A DNA stretch of 64,000 bases from Vibrio hibernica (GCF_015223435.1 NZ_VHKO01000013.1:1-64000), one strand, 5' to 3'; counted from the stretch's first letter, positions 49,235 through 59,889 are shown. The notes: a model not told the origin generated them from the letters alone. A program made the numbers and translations.

Positions 49235-50629
49235 ATGGCAGACAATCAAACTCGAAAAATCGTAGACGCTCAAGTCGACGCGCTTAAAGTGCCCCCGCAT
49301 TCTTTAGAGGCAGAACAGTCAGTTTTAGGTGGGTTATTACTTGATAATGAACGCTGGGATTCTATTTCTGGAAAGGTTGTGGGTAAGGATTTTTATAGCC
49401 GACCACACCGTTCTATTTTCGCAGCGATTAAAGCGATTTTAGACGATAACCAACCTCTGGATCTTATTACTCTCTCTGAACATCTTGAACAGCGTGAAGA
49501 ATTAGAGTCGGTAGGAGGCTTTGCTTACCTTGCCGATCTAGCCAAAAACACCCCAAGTGCTGCCAATATCAATGCTTATGCCGACATAGTATGCGAGCGT
49601 GCCTTGGTTCGAAGTTTGATCGGTGTGGCTAATGAAATTGCTGATGCTGGATACGATCCACAAGGGCGTAGTTCGGCTGATTTGCTCGATATGGCGGAAA
49701 GTAAAGTTTTTGCCATTGCAGAAGAGCGCACAACGGAAAATGAAGGCCCTCAAGGGGTTGATAATATTCTAGAAAAAACGCTTGAGCGTATCGAAGAATT
49801 GTATAAATCACCACAAGATGGTGTGACGGGTGTGAATACTGGGTTTGCTGACTTAAATAAGAAAACGGCAGGTTTGCAAGGTTCCGATTTGATCATTGTG
49901 GCAGCGCGTCCATCAATGGGTAAAACCACGTTTGCTATGAACTTATGTGAAAATGCGGCGATGGATCAAGACAAGCCCGTTTTGATCTTCTCACTAGAGA
50001 TGCCCGCGGAACAATTAATGATGCGTATGCTGGCTTCACTTTCTCGCGTTGATCAAACTAAAATCCGTACTGGTCAACTTGATGATGAGGATTGGGCGCG
50101 TATTTCATCAACGATGGGTATTCTGATGCAGAAAAAGAATATGTACATCGATGATAGTTCTGGTCTAACACCGACCGATTTACGTTCTCGCGCTCGTCGA
50201 GTTGCACGTGAAACCGGTGGCCTTTCCATGATCATGGTCGATTACCTCCAATTAATGCGAGTGCCGGGTATGAAAGATAATCGTACCTTGGAAATATCCG
50301 AAATATCACGCTCGTTAAAAGCGCTAGCGAAAGAACTTAATGTGCCGGTAGTGGCGCTTTCTCAGCTCAACCGTTCCTTGGAGCAACGAGCGGATAAGCG
50401 TCCAATTAACTCAGATTTGCGTGAATCAGGTGCGATTGAGCAAGATGCGGATTTAATCATGTTCATTTATCGTGATGAAGTTTATAACCCAGATAGCGCA
50501 TTGAAAGGGATTGCGGAAATTATTATTGGTAAGCAGCGTAATGGTCCGATTGGTTCAGTACGTCTGACTTTCCAAGGGCAATATTCTCGTTTTGATAATT
50601 ATGCGGGACCAGCATTTGATGATGAGTAA
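49235..50629 (+). CDS. dnaB: Replicative DNA helicase DnaB
   Basis: The 464-residue protein has an N-terminal domain (PPHSLEAEQSVLGGLLLDNE) and a RecA-like C-terminal helicase with Walker A ARPSMGKTT (224-232), Walker B MIMVDYLQLM and the SQLNRSLEQRADKRP motif. It is the hexameric fork helicase. No intein or internal insertion interrupts the ATPase domain. alr follows 10 nt later, as in E. coli. Confidence 0.97.
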   Translation: MADNQTRKIVDAQVDALKVPPHSLEAEQSVLGGLLLDNERWDSISGKVVGKDFYSRPHRSIFAAIKAILDDNQPLDLITLSEHLEQREELESVGGFAYLADLAKNTPSAANINAYADIVCERALVRSLIGVANEIADAGYDPQGRSSADLLDMAESKVFAIAEERTTENEGPQGVDNILEKTLERIEELYKSPQDGVTGVNTGFADLNKKTAGLQGSDLIIVAARPSMGKTTFAMNLCENAAMDQDKPVLIFSLEMPAEQLMMRMLASLSRVDQTKIRTGQLDDEDWARISSTMGILMQKKNMYIDDSSGLTPTDLRSRARRVARETGGLSMIMVDYLQLMRVPGMKDNRTLEISEISRSLKALAKELNVPVVALSQLNRSLEQRADKRPINSDLRESGAIEQDADLIMFIYRDEVYNPDSALKGIAEIIIGKQRNGPIGSVRLTFQGQYSRFDNYAGPAFDDE

Positions 50630-50638
50630 TCCAGTCCA

Positions 50639-51751
50639 ATGAATGAGAAACAATTAACTGAAATGAAATTGATGCAAGCAGCAACCGCGTATATTAATTT
50701 AAATGCACTGCAATCTAATTTGCGGAAGGTTAAGAACAAAGCCCCCTTTAGTCAATCGGTGGCGATTGTTAAAGCCAATGCTTATGGTCATGGTGTTGTT
50801 CCTGTTGCATTAAGCCTCACGGATGCTGATGCATTCGGGGTTGCTAGATTAGAAGAAGCGCTTGAATTACGCGCGGCAGGGGTCGAAAAACCGATTTTGT
50901 TATTAGAAGGCTTTTATTCTGCGAATGATGTAAATATTCTTTCATCTTATGATTTACAAACCGCTATTCATTGTGAAGAGCAGTTACTTGCTTTAGAACA
51001 AGCCTGTTTAAGTAAACCTATTACTGTGTGGCTAAAAATTGATACGGGTATGCACCGTTTAGGCGTTCGCCCTGATCATGTTCAGCATTTTATTGAGCGC
51101 TTAACGGCATGTAATAATGTTCAAAAGCCACTGTGCTTTATCAGTCACTTTGGTTGTGCAGATGAGCTTGATAACCCCGTTACCGCCGAACAAATTGACG
51201 TTTTTAAATCGCTTACTGATGCTAAAGGGTCTCGTTCTTTAGCGGCATCTTCGGGTATTTTATCTTGGCCAGATAGTCATTTTGATTGGGTTCGCCCTGG
51301 TATCATTATGTATGGCATTTCTCCTTTCTCTGATTCCAACGCGCAACAATTAGGCTTCCAACCGGTGATGACGTTAACTTCTCATTTAATTGCAGTGCGT
51401 GATATCAAAGCCGGTGAAAGTGTTGGTTATGGCGCGACGTGGACTTCTACGCGAGATAGCAAAATTGGGGTCATTGCGATGGGGTATGGGGATGGTTATC
51501 CTCGAACCGCGCCAAATGGGACGCCTGTATTGGTCAATGGTCGAAAAGTGACGTTAGCTGGTCGAGTGTCGATGGATATGATCACGGTTGATCTTGGCCC
51601 AGACAGTCAAGAGAAAGTGGGTGATGAGGCCATTTTTTGGGGGGAGGCATTGCCTGTCGAAGAGGTGGCACAACATATCGGTACGATTGCTTATGAGTTG
51701 GTCACTCAGCTGACAGGGCGAGTGATACTAAAATATTGTCACCATGATTAA
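50639..51751 (+). CDS. alr: Alanine racemase
   Basis: The 370-residue fold III PLP enzyme has [10 protein letters not shown] (PLP-binding Lys45), the HRLGVRP segment, and [10 protein letters not shown] with the catalytic tyrosine. It supplies D-alanine for peptidoglycan. The start is uncertain: ATG at 50639, 50663 or 50672; the last gives the [10 protein letters not shown] family N-terminus, but none has a strong ribosome-binding site. It is probably co-transcribed with dnaB. Confidence 0.93.
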   Translation: MNEKQLTEMKLMQAATAYINLNALQSNLRKVKNKAPFSQSVAIVKANAYGHGVVPVALSLTDADAFGVARLEEALELRAAGVEKPILLLEGFYSANDVNILSSYDLQTAIHCEEQLLALEQACLSKPITVWLKIDTGMHRLGVRPDHVQHFIERLTACNNVQKPLCFISHFGCADELDNPVTAEQIDVFKSLTDAKGSRSLAASSGILSWPDSHFDWVRPGIIMYGISPFSDSNAQQLGFQPVMTLTSHLIAVRDIKAGESVGYGATWTSTRDSKIGVIAMGYGDGYPRTAPNGTPVLVNGRKVTLAGRVSMDMITVDLGPDSQEKVGDEAIFWGEALPVEEVAQHIGTIAYELVTQLTGRVILKYCHHD

Positions 51752-51757
51752 TCATAC

Positions 51758-53007
51758 ATGATATTTAAATGGATGAAATTTCATTGGAAAGTAGTGTTAT
51801 CGTTTTTGATCGTTAACTTTCCTTTCTCCTTTTCTATTTATGCCGATGACTTGTCTTCTGACAGCAAGGATAAAACGTCATCTTGGTATTCCGATTTCAA
51901 AGTGGTCCCTTTTGGTTTTGTTTCAGACAGTATTGGTAATTCAATTGGCGCAGCAGGATTATTAAAAGGAGCGGGTCAGCCACAAGCTGCTTTACTTGGT
52001 GCGGCATTCGTATCTGATAAAGGAAGCTACATGACTTACCTTGGTGGTTATAATTACCAAGTTTCGGAGAGTTGGTTATTTAATTTTGATGGTTACAGTG
52101 CTCAATTTAAAGATTACGATTATTATTTAGGCGTGAATTCGAGTAATGATTCTCACTTTAAAGATTCGGTTATCACTGACGGCCAAGAATCACGCTTACA
52201 GGCGTCTTTTCGTTATGTTTTACCTATCGGCTTGGGCTAAAAGTTAGGCGGAGCAGCGGGCTATGCAACGACCCGAGATATTACGTCAGCCAACCCTCTC
52301 GAAAGCGGCGTTTCAACATTATGGATAAAGCCTTTTTATAAGAGCCGTCACCTCGATGATTATGATGGTTTTGAACCAGAATCGACTTGGGGAGTTGAAC
52401 TGAGAGCGGATTGGGATAACCGAGATACTCTTCGAAATACCACGACGGGTTCACGTACTCAATTAGCATTGACCTACGCTCCGGATATTGGCAACGATAA
52501 TCCGTGGTCTACGTGGGAGTTTCAAAATAGTCAGTTTTGGGACTTAGGGGCACTTGGTACCCTTTTTAATAAGCAAGTATTGGCCTTTGATTTTTATACC
52601 GCAGGTACACCCAGCTGGGATAACGGTACTTCTGGCAATGAGAATCGACCTCCTGAATATGCAGGGGTTCGTTTAGGTGGCTTGTATCGTCAGCGAGCTT
52701 TTTCTGGCGGACGATTTACTGGACAAGCGGCGATTAATTACAGCCTTGAATATCGAGTGATGCCTGATTGGCAACCACTGCAAAATTGGCCAATATTTGA
52801 TTTATACAATGTCCCTTGGTGGCAATGGGTTGTGTTTACCGATGTTGGCCGTGTTGCCGATGAGTATAACTTAGCAACACTTCATCAAGACATGCGTTCT
52901 AGTTTTGGTGGGGCAAGCCGTTTTCAGATTGAAGGCATAGTGGTTCGAACTGAAATGGCTTGGAGCAGTGAAGAGAGCGTGTTTTGATGGTAAACCAACC
53001 CTTTTAG
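51758..53007 (+). pseudogene. Broken outer-membrane beta-barrel gene (Bac_surface_Ag-like)
   Basis: A frame from ATG 51758 encodes a signal peptide and barrel-like sequence, but codon 161 is TAA (52238-52240, in PIGLG-stop-KLGG). The same frame then stays open for another 248 codons with clear barrel features (GVELRADWDNRDT, GVRLGGLYRQRAFSGG, VVFTDVGRVAD). Near the end a TGA at 52985 follows ESVF. The neighbouring frame then reads VLMVNQPF and stops at 53007, a typical barrel end with terminal Phe, so a frameshift near 52981-52986 is likely. The family resembles BamA/TamA C-terminal domains. It follows alr by 6 nt. Confidence 0.85.
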
Positions 53008-53315
53008 AGGGCTTGATTTAGCTTGGTCATTACTCTTCAGTTTCAGCAATCTTGTTTTGATATTAAGTAAAAGGGCGATAACTGATATAGCGCAATACTA
53101 ATAATAAAAATCGTTGCGATAATTTAGTTATAGAATAAGTACTTCGAGCCAATCATTTTTTGGTTGGGGGATGGCAGTACGAAATTGTATCTAATGATCT
53201 AAACCTATCATTAGATCAAAAATATTAGATCAGAAGATTTTTAATCGGGGGGGACATCTTATCGATATTTTGTCGATAGATGTTAATCAATCCAACACAC
53301 ATCGGGATCATCATT
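53008..53315 (+). promoter_or_regulatory. pgi upstream region with two inverted repeats
   Basis: This 308-nt gap contains no supported gene. It has a perfect 10-bp inverted repeat ATCTAATGAT (53189-53198) / ATCATTAGAT (53207-53216), a further ATTAGATC at 53223-53230, and a second inverted repeat ACATCTTATCGA (53254-53265) / TCGATAGATGT (53273-53283) with one bulge. The second ends 32 nt before the pgi start and would be in its leader. They may be operator or mRNA structures; no family is recognised. Confidence 0.5.
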
Positions 53316-54968
53316 ATGTTGAAAAATATTAACCCAACTACGACACAGGCATGGAAAGCGTTAACCGCACACTTCGAAAGTGCACAAGATATGGAATTGG
53401 CTGACTTGTTTGCGCAAGATAATGCACGCTTCACTGAATTTTCAGCTAAATTTGGTTCAGATATTCTGGTTGATTACTCAAAAAACCTGATCGACAAAGA
53501 GACATTGACTCACTTGTTCTCTTTGGCTGAACAAACAGAATTAAAATCAGCAATCGATGCGATGTTTAGTGGCGAAACTATCAATAAGACAGAAGGTCGC
53601 GCAGTACTGCATACGGCATTACGCAACCGCAGTAACACTCCGGTTGTGGTCGGCGGTCAAGATGTGATGCCAGCGGTCAATGCGGTATTGAAAAAAATGG
53701 AAACGTTCACTAACCGTATCGTATCGGGCGAGTGGAAAGGTTACACAGGTAAAGAAATTACCGATGTGGTTAACATTGGTATTGGTGGTTCAGACCTTGG
53801 TCCATATATGGTATCTGAAGCATTGACGGTCAACAAAACGCGTTTAAATATGCATTTTGTCTCTAATGTCGATGGTACTCATATCGTAGAAACCTTGAAA
53901 GGATTAAGCCCTGAAACAACTCTATTCTTGGTGGCGTCAAAAACCTTCACGACTCAAGAAACGATGACGAATGCGCATACGGCGCGTGATTGGTTCTTAG
54001 CAGAAGCGGGTGATAATGCGCATGTCGCGAAACACTTTGCGGCGCTTTCAACTAATGCAAAATCCGTGTCTGAGTTTGGTATCGATATCGACAATATGTT
54101 CGAATTTTGGGATTGGGTTGGTGGACGTTACTCGCTTTGGTCGGCGATTGGTTTATCTATTTCGCTTGCGGTTGGCTTTGATAATTTTGTTGAGCTATTA
54201 GAAGGTGCTCATGAAATGGATAAGCATTTTTCAACAACGGAATTTGAAAGCAACATTCCTGTGATCTTGGCGTTAATTGGCATTTGGTACAACAACTTCC
54301 ATGGCGCAGAGTCTGAAGCGATTCTTCCTTATGATCAATATATGCACCGCTTTGCTGCTTACTTCCAGCAAGGGAATATGGAATCAAATGGTAAATGTGT
54401 TGATCGCAATGGTGATGATGTCGATTATCAAACTGGCCCTATTATTTGGGGTGAGCCAGGAACTAATGGTCAGCATGCTTTCTACCAATTGATCCACCAA
54501 GGAACAAAATTAATTCCTTGTGACTTTATTGCTCCAGCGATTAGCCATAATAAAGTGGGTGATCATCATCAGAAATTGATGTCTAACTTTTTTGCTCAAA
54601 CTGAAGCACTTGCTTTTGGTAAGAGTAAAGCAACCGTTGAAGCTGAATTTGCCGCGGCGGGTAAAACAGCAGAAGAAGTGAAAGACTTAGTCGCGTTTAA
54701 AGTGTTTGGTGGTAATCGCCCAACAAACTCAATTTTAGTGAAGCAAATTACCCCTCGAACATTAGGTAACTTGATTGCTATGTACGAACATAAGATCTTT
54801 GTACAAGGTGTAATTTTAAATATTTTCAGCTTTGATCAGTGGGGCGTAGAGCTTGGTAAGCAACTAGCAAATCAAATCTTGCCTGAATTGGCTGACAATA
54901 AAGCGGTTGATTCACACGATAGCTCAACGAATGGTTTGATTAACGCTTTTAAAGCGTTCAAGGCTTAG
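53316..54968 (+). CDS. pgi: Glucose-6-phosphate isomerase
   Basis: The 550-residue protein has [33 protein letters not shown] and the active-site [14 protein letters not shown] region. It interconverts glucose-6-phosphate and fructose-6-phosphate. The frame extends to 53280, but ATG at 53316 gives the family start [16 protein letters not shown]. It is followed by a strong terminator. Confidence 0.97.
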   Translation: MLKNINPTTTQAWKALTAHFESAQDMELADLFAQDNARFTEFSAKFGSDILVDYSKNLIDKETLTHLFSLAEQTELKSAIDAMFSGETINKTEGRAVLHTALRNRSNTPVVVGGQDVMPAVNAVLKKMETFTNRIVSGEWKGYTGKEITDVVNIGIGGSDLGPYMVSEALTVNKTRLNMHFVSNVDGTHIVETLKGLSPETTLFLVASKTFTTQETMTNAHTARDWFLAEAGDNAHVAKHFAALSTNAKSVSEFGIDIDNMFEFWDWVGGRYSLWSAIGLSISLAVGFDNFVELLEGAHEMDKHFSTTEFESNIPVILALIGIWYNNFHGAESEAILPYDQYMHRFAAYFQQGNMESNGKCVDRNGDDVDYQTGPIIWGEPGTNGQHAFYQLIHQGTKLIPCDFIAPAISHNKVGDHHQKLMSNFFAQTEALAFGKSKATVEAEFAAAGKTAEEVKDLVAFKVFGGNRPTNSILVKQITPRTLGNLIAMYEHKIFVQGVILNIFSFDQWGVELGKQLANQILPELADNKAVDSHDSSTNGLINAFKAFKA

Positions 54969-55020
54969 TCGTTAGGGGAGTTGTTATGATAGAAATTATC
55001 TATTAAATACTGAACCTAAT

Positions 55021-55051
55021 AAAAAGGTTGGCGAATATGCCAACCTTTTTT
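55021..55051 (+). terminator. Bidirectional terminator between pgi and zur
   Basis: AAAAAGGTTGGC (55021-55032) and GCCAACCTTTTT (55039-55050) form a perfect 12-bp stem with a GAATAT loop. A and T tracts suit both convergent genes. Confidence 0.92.
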
Positions 55052-55082
55052 GTACCTCAAACTCACGATTGAATAAGTAAAA

Positions 55083-55526
55083 CTAGACACAGTTTTTACA
55101 GGTTCCATGGGTTTCAATGACATGGTTGGTTAAGGTGAATCCATGATCTTCAATATTCTTAGTCAAAAGAGCAATAAGATCATCGTCTTGTAACTCACTG
55201 ACATCACCACATTGATCGCAGATCAGTAAGTGCGAAAAATGTTTATGCTCATGGGGATGATCACCAAAAAAGCAGCATGAGACGAAGCTATTAGTGGATT
55301 CCACTCGATGAATAAAACCTTGCTCTAATAAAAACTCAAGTGCGCGATAAACGGTTGGGGGTTTAGCTTGAGGTTCATTAACTTTTAGCTTATCCAGTAA
55401 TTCATAAGCGGTGGATGAACCTTTCTGTTGCCAAATTAATTCAAGCACTTGTTGTCGTTGCGAGGTTAACCGAACCCCTTTTTGTTGGCAGCGTTCAAGA
55501 ACTTGCTGTAATAAGCGTTTATTCAA
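55083..55526 (-). CDS. zur: Zinc uptake regulator Zur (Fur family)
   Basis: The 147-residue protein has a winged-helix domain (GVRLTSQRQQVLELIWQQ, TVYRALEFLLEQGFIHRV) and a C-terminal dimerisation domain. Structural-zinc cysteines are Cys103/Cys106 (CDQC) and Cys143/Cys146 (CKNC). The second CxxC at the extreme C-terminus and the sequence pattern favour Zur over Fur or PerR. It would repress zinc import and the zinc-free ribosomal protein paralogues. Confidence 0.9.
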   Translation of the reverse strand: MNKRLLQQVLERCQQKGVRLTSQRQQVLELIWQQKGSSTAYELLDKLKVNEPQAKPPTVYRALEFLLEQGFIHRVESTNSFVSCCFFGDHPHEHKHFSHLLICDQCGDVSELQDDDLIALLTKNIEDHGFTLTNHVIETHGTCKNCV

Positions 55527-55647
55527 AATAAGAGCCTTTATGGTTAAATTGAGATGATACTAATTGTCGTTATTATCTGTGTATCGACAGTAGAAGCGAT
55601 GGTTTATCAGTTTAGCGACGTACTCTAAAGTGATGGTTCCCAGCCGC

Positions 55648-56832
55648 TTATTTATCCGTTGTCATTAAACTTAATGCTTTACGCGAGACATCGCCCGCAG
55701 CTTGATGCATATTTTGGTGCTCTAGTGCATCTGCAAGATAAGAGTAGTCGGAGATATTCACTCGTTGTTTTAGTGCTTGCTCGAAAGCGTGTTGAGCTTC
55801 TGCCCATTTATTTTCCCTTAGATAAAGCTGGCCAAGAGCACTATTTGCTTCTGCATGGTTATTATTTTTTAGAGTAATACCTTCAAGTAAAACAATCGCT
55901 GGGTGAGTATCAGGCAGTTGAATTTCAGTGAGTAATGGCAGTAATTTTTCGGAAGCTGAAGATTTTAAAACATCGCGTAATATAACATAAGCCTCAGAAT
56001 CGCCTTTATGTAGCATCAATTGTTTAATCATTAAATAGACGACTTGCTCATCTTGTTTCAACTTTTTCGGCAAGTTGCTCCAATACGCTAATAATCCACT
56101 TGTACCTTTTTGTTGTCCAACTTCTTCCATTTTACCAAGTTGAGCTTGGTAGTATAAAGATTGGTATTCTTCATCTTGTATGAGTTTGGCTTTTTTTAAT
56201 TTAGGTAATAGCTCATCCAGTGCTATCCATAACCGTAGCCGTTGATAGGTTTTTTTAAGTAGATTAAGGATAATCGTGTTATTTGGATATTGGCCTTTTA
56301 GCTTTTCTAAGTGGGTATGTGCATCCGAATATTGGTTATTTCTTATCATTTGGCGAATTTGTGTTATTTCTACCGCCAGTGACGTTTTATCTTGCTCTAG
56401 CGCTAAGGCGAGATATTTTTTCCGTTTGTTTTCATCACCCATGCCTTGAGCAGCTTCTGCAGCAATTAAATAGCAAAGCAGTGGCATATCATGGTGGTTA
56501 GCCCAGCGAGTGACCTTTTTCTCGGCCGTTTTCCAATCACCTTCTAATAATTTAATGATGCCTTCATTGGTGTACCGACGAGCTCGTTTTAGTTTGCGCA
56601 CACTGAACCAATTCCACGTGACACTGGTTGCCCGTAAACCGCGTTTGATTATGTTTTCAGCTAGAAAAAGAGCCGCAAGTGCTGCAATCACAAAAATGAC
56701 CAAAGTGGTCACACTCATTTCGGTCGTGGTATCGGCAACCGAAATTAGCACATAACCTTGTTGGTCTGAAAATTGAGTGCCGACAAATAACCCGAGGCCA
56801 AGAACAATAAATAGAAAAATTAATCGAAACAT
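55648..56832 (-). CDS. hemY: HemY, TPR-containing inner-membrane protein
   Basis: The 394-residue protein has two N-terminal membrane helices (residues about 2-17 and 42-61) followed by tetratricopeptide repeats, for example NSALGQLYLRENKWAEAQHAFEQALKQ. It matches the enterobacterial HemY, a protein of unclear role in protoporphyrin synthesis, not the Gram-positive oxidase of the same name. Its start shares one base with the hemX stop (TAATG). Last gene of hemCDXY. Confidence 0.93.
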   Translation of the reverse strand: MFRLIFLFIVLGLGLFVGTQFSDQQGYVLISVADTTTEMSVTTLVIFVIAALAALFLAENIIKRGLRATSVTWNWFSVRKLKRARRYTNEGIIKLLEGDWKTAEKKVTRWANHHDMPLLCYLIAAEAAQGMGDENKRKKYLALALEQDKTSLAVEITQIRQMIRNNQYSDAHTHLEKLKGQYPNNTIILNLLKKTYQRLRLWIALDELLPKLKKAKLIQDEEYQSLYYQAQLGKMEEVGQQKGTSGLLAYWSNLPKKLKQDEQVVYLMIKQLMLHKGDSEAYVILRDVLKSSASEKLLPLLTEIQLPDTHPAIVLLEGITLKNNNHAEANSALGQLYLRENKWAEAQHAFEQALKQRVNISDYSYLADALEHQNMHQAAGDVSRKALSLMTTDK

Positions 56833-57947
56833 TATTTATCTCCCTTACCTACGGTCGTAACTGAACGGCGTAATCGTTCGGTGATGATATCGTTTAATGG
56901 CTTTTGAGATTGAAGTTTGATCGGGTAATTAACAGTAATATCTTTCTCTTTCAATTGACGTAATGCTTGTTCGAATTTCTGCACTTTCAACGAGTTTTGA
57001 TTAAAGTATTTATTCGACCAGTCATGAGCAACTTGTAATGAGGTTTGATAAATATCGTTATTTTCAGAATAAACGCCTTTAATAGCGCTCTCTAATTTCG
57101 CTTTCATGTTTTCTTTGAAATAAAAGTGCTGTTCTGGTGTGAGTAGCGGTGTGGCGCTTCCTTCACGAGTTCTAAAGGTAATAAAATGACCTGCAAAATC
57201 TTTCAAAGACGTGGTTAAATTACTTTGCCAATCATTAATATTGCCAGATACCGCGATCTCTTCTTGTTTTTCTTCTTTAGGTAGCAATGAGTTGGCTAAA
57301 GGTAGTTGATCAACCTCGGCTTGCAAGCTGATTAGATTGAGAATCAGTCCATCTCTATCAATGATCGGGAGGGATTTTAATTGGGTAATATCCTTAGCAA
57401 TTGCTTTACGCAAACCGACCAAACTTGGATCATTGAGCGCTGCAATACGTTGATCCGCTGATTGAATAAGCTGGGTTGCTGATTCGATATCATGTTCTAA
57501 AAAGAGCTTTCTTCCTGCCATCTTTGTCAGATAATCGGCTTCAGCGAGTAACCAGTCATTTGGACTACGACCTTTAATATCAGCAAGGGCAAGCTGTAAG
57601 CTTTTAATGCTTTTCTCTTGCTGTTCAGTGGTGGTGGTTAGGCTATGAGTTAGATTTTGATTGTCTTTTTTTAGCTGGTTCTTATTGTCATCAAGCTGTT
57701 GGTTTAGGCTACTTTTTAAGTTAGTGACTTGAGCGCTCAGTTTATCAATGGTTTTTTTGTTTTGAGTATATTGATATCTCTCGTAGGCAACCATGGAACC
57801 TGCAACTAATAATGCCAAGATAATAACAACTGCGACTCGCTTTGTTCCTGGTTTTTTTGTTTTTTTGTCAGCATTAGTTGAGTGAGTATTGTGGGAAGAG
57901 CGAGCTTCGTTATCTACGGCAGTTTTATTCGAATTATTATCTGTCAT
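56832..57947 (-). CDS. hemX: HemX, membrane-anchored coiled-coil protein
   Basis: The 371-residue product (ATG at 57947) has a charged cytosolic N-terminus, one membrane helix (RVAVVIILALLVAGSMVAY) and a predicted coiled coil (TIDKLSAQVTNLKSSLNQQL onward). It was once annotated as a uroporphyrinogen methyltransferase in E. coli, but it has no SUMT motifs. AGGA lies before the ATG; the frame extends to 58007 inside hemD. It overlaps hemD by 11 nt. Confidence 0.92.
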   Translation of the reverse strand: MTDNNSNKTAVDNEARSSHNTHSTNADKKTKKPGTKRVAVVIILALLVAGSMVAYERYQYTQNKKTIDKLSAQVTNLKSSLNQQLDDNKNQLKKDNQNLTHSLTTTTEQQEKSIKSLQLALADIKGRSPNDWLLAEADYLTKMAGRKLFLEHDIESATQLIQSADQRIAALNDPSLVGLRKAIAKDITQLKSLPIIDRDGLILNLISLQAEVDQLPLANSLLPKEEKQEEIAVSGNINDWQSNLTTSLKDFAGHFITFRTREGSATPLLTPEQHFYFKENMKAKLESAIKGVYSENNDIYQTSLQVAHDWSNKYFNQNSLKVQKFEQALRQLKEKDITVNYPIKLQSQKPLNDIITERLRRSVTTVGKGDK

Positions 57948-58695
57948 GTTGTCGTCCTGTATTAAGTTTCCCACTGAGGTGTGCCAATAAAATGGAGTTA
58001 GCAGCACTGCCTGTGTTAATTATACGCGAAAAGCCAAATTCTTTAGCTTCTTGTTCAATGCGTTGGCTTGGAATGTAAAGTTCGCGTTGTGTCAGCCAAT
58101 GTTTAAAATCATTTGAGCTTTGGGTTATAAGGTAGCTAAGTTGGTCGCCACTGGTTATCACTAATTGTTTGATATTTAGCTGTTTCCAATAAGGGTATAC
58201 GATGGATTCATCTATCGGAATATAAGCCCTTTGATAGACTTCGCTGTAATCAACATCCGCTCCTCGTTGCTGTAGTGTTTGATAAATTAATTCGCGACCA
58301 CCATTGCCTCGCAGTATTAAAATACGCCGATTTTTCACTAACTTCAAAGCTGGTAAGTCCAGTAGGTGTTCACTATCACTAATTTTTGGAGATATGACGG
58401 TTTTTCCACAATATTGCTGTAGTAATTGAGCCGTTTTGTTACCAATAGCCAAGTAAATCGGGGCAGTCGGAAATGAAGCATTTTGGTGCTTTAAGATATG
58501 TTGCGCCCAATAAACGGCATGTTGGCTGACTGCGATAACTAGGTGGCAATTTTTCAAATGATACTGAAGGGAAGCGGCATCTCTGCCTTGTATAAAGGTA
58601 AGTAGAGGATGATGCAAATTGCTTATGCCTAATGTGGATAATTTTTGGCATAAGTCAGCACCATCCTCTCCTGGGCGAGTTACCAGAACGGTCAT
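57937..58695 (-). CDS. hemD: Uroporphyrinogen-III synthase
   Basis: The 252-residue protein has the two-lobed, weakly conserved HemD fold: MTVLVTRPGEDGADLC at the N-terminus, ILILRGNGGRELIYQTLQQRGA in the middle and LVITSGDQL. It closes hydroxymethylbilane with inversion of ring D. It lies 2 nt after hemC and overlaps hemX. Confidence 0.94.
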   Translation of the reverse strand: MTVLVTRPGEDGADLCQKLSTLGISNLHHPLLTFIQGRDAASLQYHLKNCHLVIAVSQHAVYWAQHILKHQNASFPTAPIYLAIGNKTAQLLQQYCGKTVISPKISDSEHLLDLPALKLVKNRRILILRGNGGRELIYQTLQQRGADVDYSEVYQRAYIPIDESIVYPYWKQLNIKQLVITSGDQLSYLITQSSNDFKHWLTQRELYIPSQRIEQEAKEFGFSRIINTGSAANSILLAHLSGKLNTGRQHDR

Positions 58696-58697
58696 GT

Positions 58698-59633
58698 TTA
58701 GTCGTGTTCTGAGTACAATTTTTCAAGGATGTCTTTGGCACCATCGTTGAGTAATTGATTGGCTAGAGTAATACCAAGTTGCTCTGCGTCCTTACGTAGA
58801 CCGTGAATTTCGCCTCGAATAATAATAGAACCATCTGGCTCTCCGACTAAACCGCGTAACCAGATATTATCGCCATCTAGCAGGGAGTAACTTCCAATAG
58901 GAACTTGGCAGCCGCCTTCAAGCGTGAGATTCATGGCGCGTTCACACAATACTCGGTCTTGGGTATCTTGATGGTTAAGAGGCTCTAATAGTTTACGTAG
59001 GCGATCATCATTTAAACGACATTCAATACCCACTGCACCTTGACCAACAGCAGGAAGAGATTCTTCAGGTTCAATAAAGCTGCGTATACGCTCTTCAAGC
59101 TTTAGGCGTTTTAATCCAGCGGAGGCTAAAACGATGGCATCGTATTCACCTGCATCTAATTTGCCTAATCGTGTCCCTACGTTGCCACGTAAATCTTTGA
59201 TAATAAGATCAGGGCGACGCTCTTTTAATTGGCATTGACGACGCAAACTACAAGTGCCGACAATGGCGCCTTGAGGTAGTGCATCGACATTTAAGTAAGT
59301 GTTTGAAACGAAAGCATCTCTAGGATCTTCACGCTCACAAATTGTCACCAGACCTAATCCTTCAGGGAAATCGACAGGAACATCTTTCATTGAATGAACC
59401 GCGAGATCGGCTCGACCTTCAAGCATAGCAACTTCTAACTCCTTAACAAATAAGCCTTTTCCACCGACTTTAGCAAGAGGAGTGTCTAAAATAACATCGC
59501 CCTTGGTTACCATGGTCACTAACTCAACTTCTAGACCTGGATGAGCTTTTAATAGTGCATCTCTTACGAAATACGCTTGCCATAATGCTAGCGGGCTTTT
59601 ACGAGTCGCGATACGAATTGGTGCTGTTGACAT
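58698..59633 (-). CDS. hemC: Porphobilinogen deaminase
   Basis: The 311-residue protein has [22 protein letters not shown] with catalytic Asp84, and [11 protein letters not shown] with Cys242 that carries the dipyrromethane cofactor, as in E. coli. It polymerises four porphobilinogen units to hydroxymethylbilane. First gene of hemCDXY, divergent from cyaA with a 256-nt gap. Confidence 0.97.
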   Translation of the reverse strand: MSTAPIRIATRKSPLALWQAYFVRDALLKAHPGLEVELVTMVTKGDVILDTPLAKVGGKGLFVKELEVAMLEGRADLAVHSMKDVPVDFPEGLGLVTICEREDPRDAFVSNTYLNVDALPQGAIVGTCSLRRQCQLKERRPDLIIKDLRGNVGTRLGKLDAGEYDAIVLASAGLKRLKLEERIRSFIEPEESLPAVGQGAVGIECRLNDDRLRKLLEPLNHQDTQDRVLCERAMNLTLEGGCQVPIGSYSLLDGDNIWLRGLVGEPDGSIIIRGEIHGLRKDAEQLGITLANQLLNDGAKDILEKLYSEHD

Positions 59634-59780
59634 AAGTAACCTTTTTAATCGATTTTGTTATGACTCATCCTATCATTCCTGAGATAAAATTCTTACTCTT
59701 AGCGATACATTTTTAAGTCAAAACATAAATGCTATAGAAATAGGGGGCAGGCGACTAAAGTAGTAGATGTCATCAACTTG

Positions 59781-59826
59781 TATAATGTTTACCCGCTTGT
59801 AAAAAAATGTTAGATTGATCACGTTT
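59781..59826 (+). promoter_or_regulatory. cyaA promoter -10 and CRP-like site
   Basis: A perfect TATAAT (59781-59786) is followed by AAATGTTAGATTGATCACGTTT, which contains TGTTA (59808-59812), a 6-nt spacer and TCACG (59819-59823). Against TGTGA-N6-TCACA this is 8 of 10. If transcription starts near 59793, the site is centred near +23, where bound CRP would block transcription. CRP repression of cyaA is known in E. coli; its operation here is inferred. Confidence 0.6.
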
Positions 59827-59889
59827 TTCTTGTTACTGCTCATCTCCGTCAAGGTTATCTTATTCATATAGTCGTACTAGGAATTTATC

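Noticed and set aside
52238..52240. Programmed stop read-through or recoding at the TAA in the OMP gene
   Set aside because: A second lesion at the 3' end of the same gene makes simple decay more likely, TAA is the least read-through stop, and no recoding hairpin follows it.
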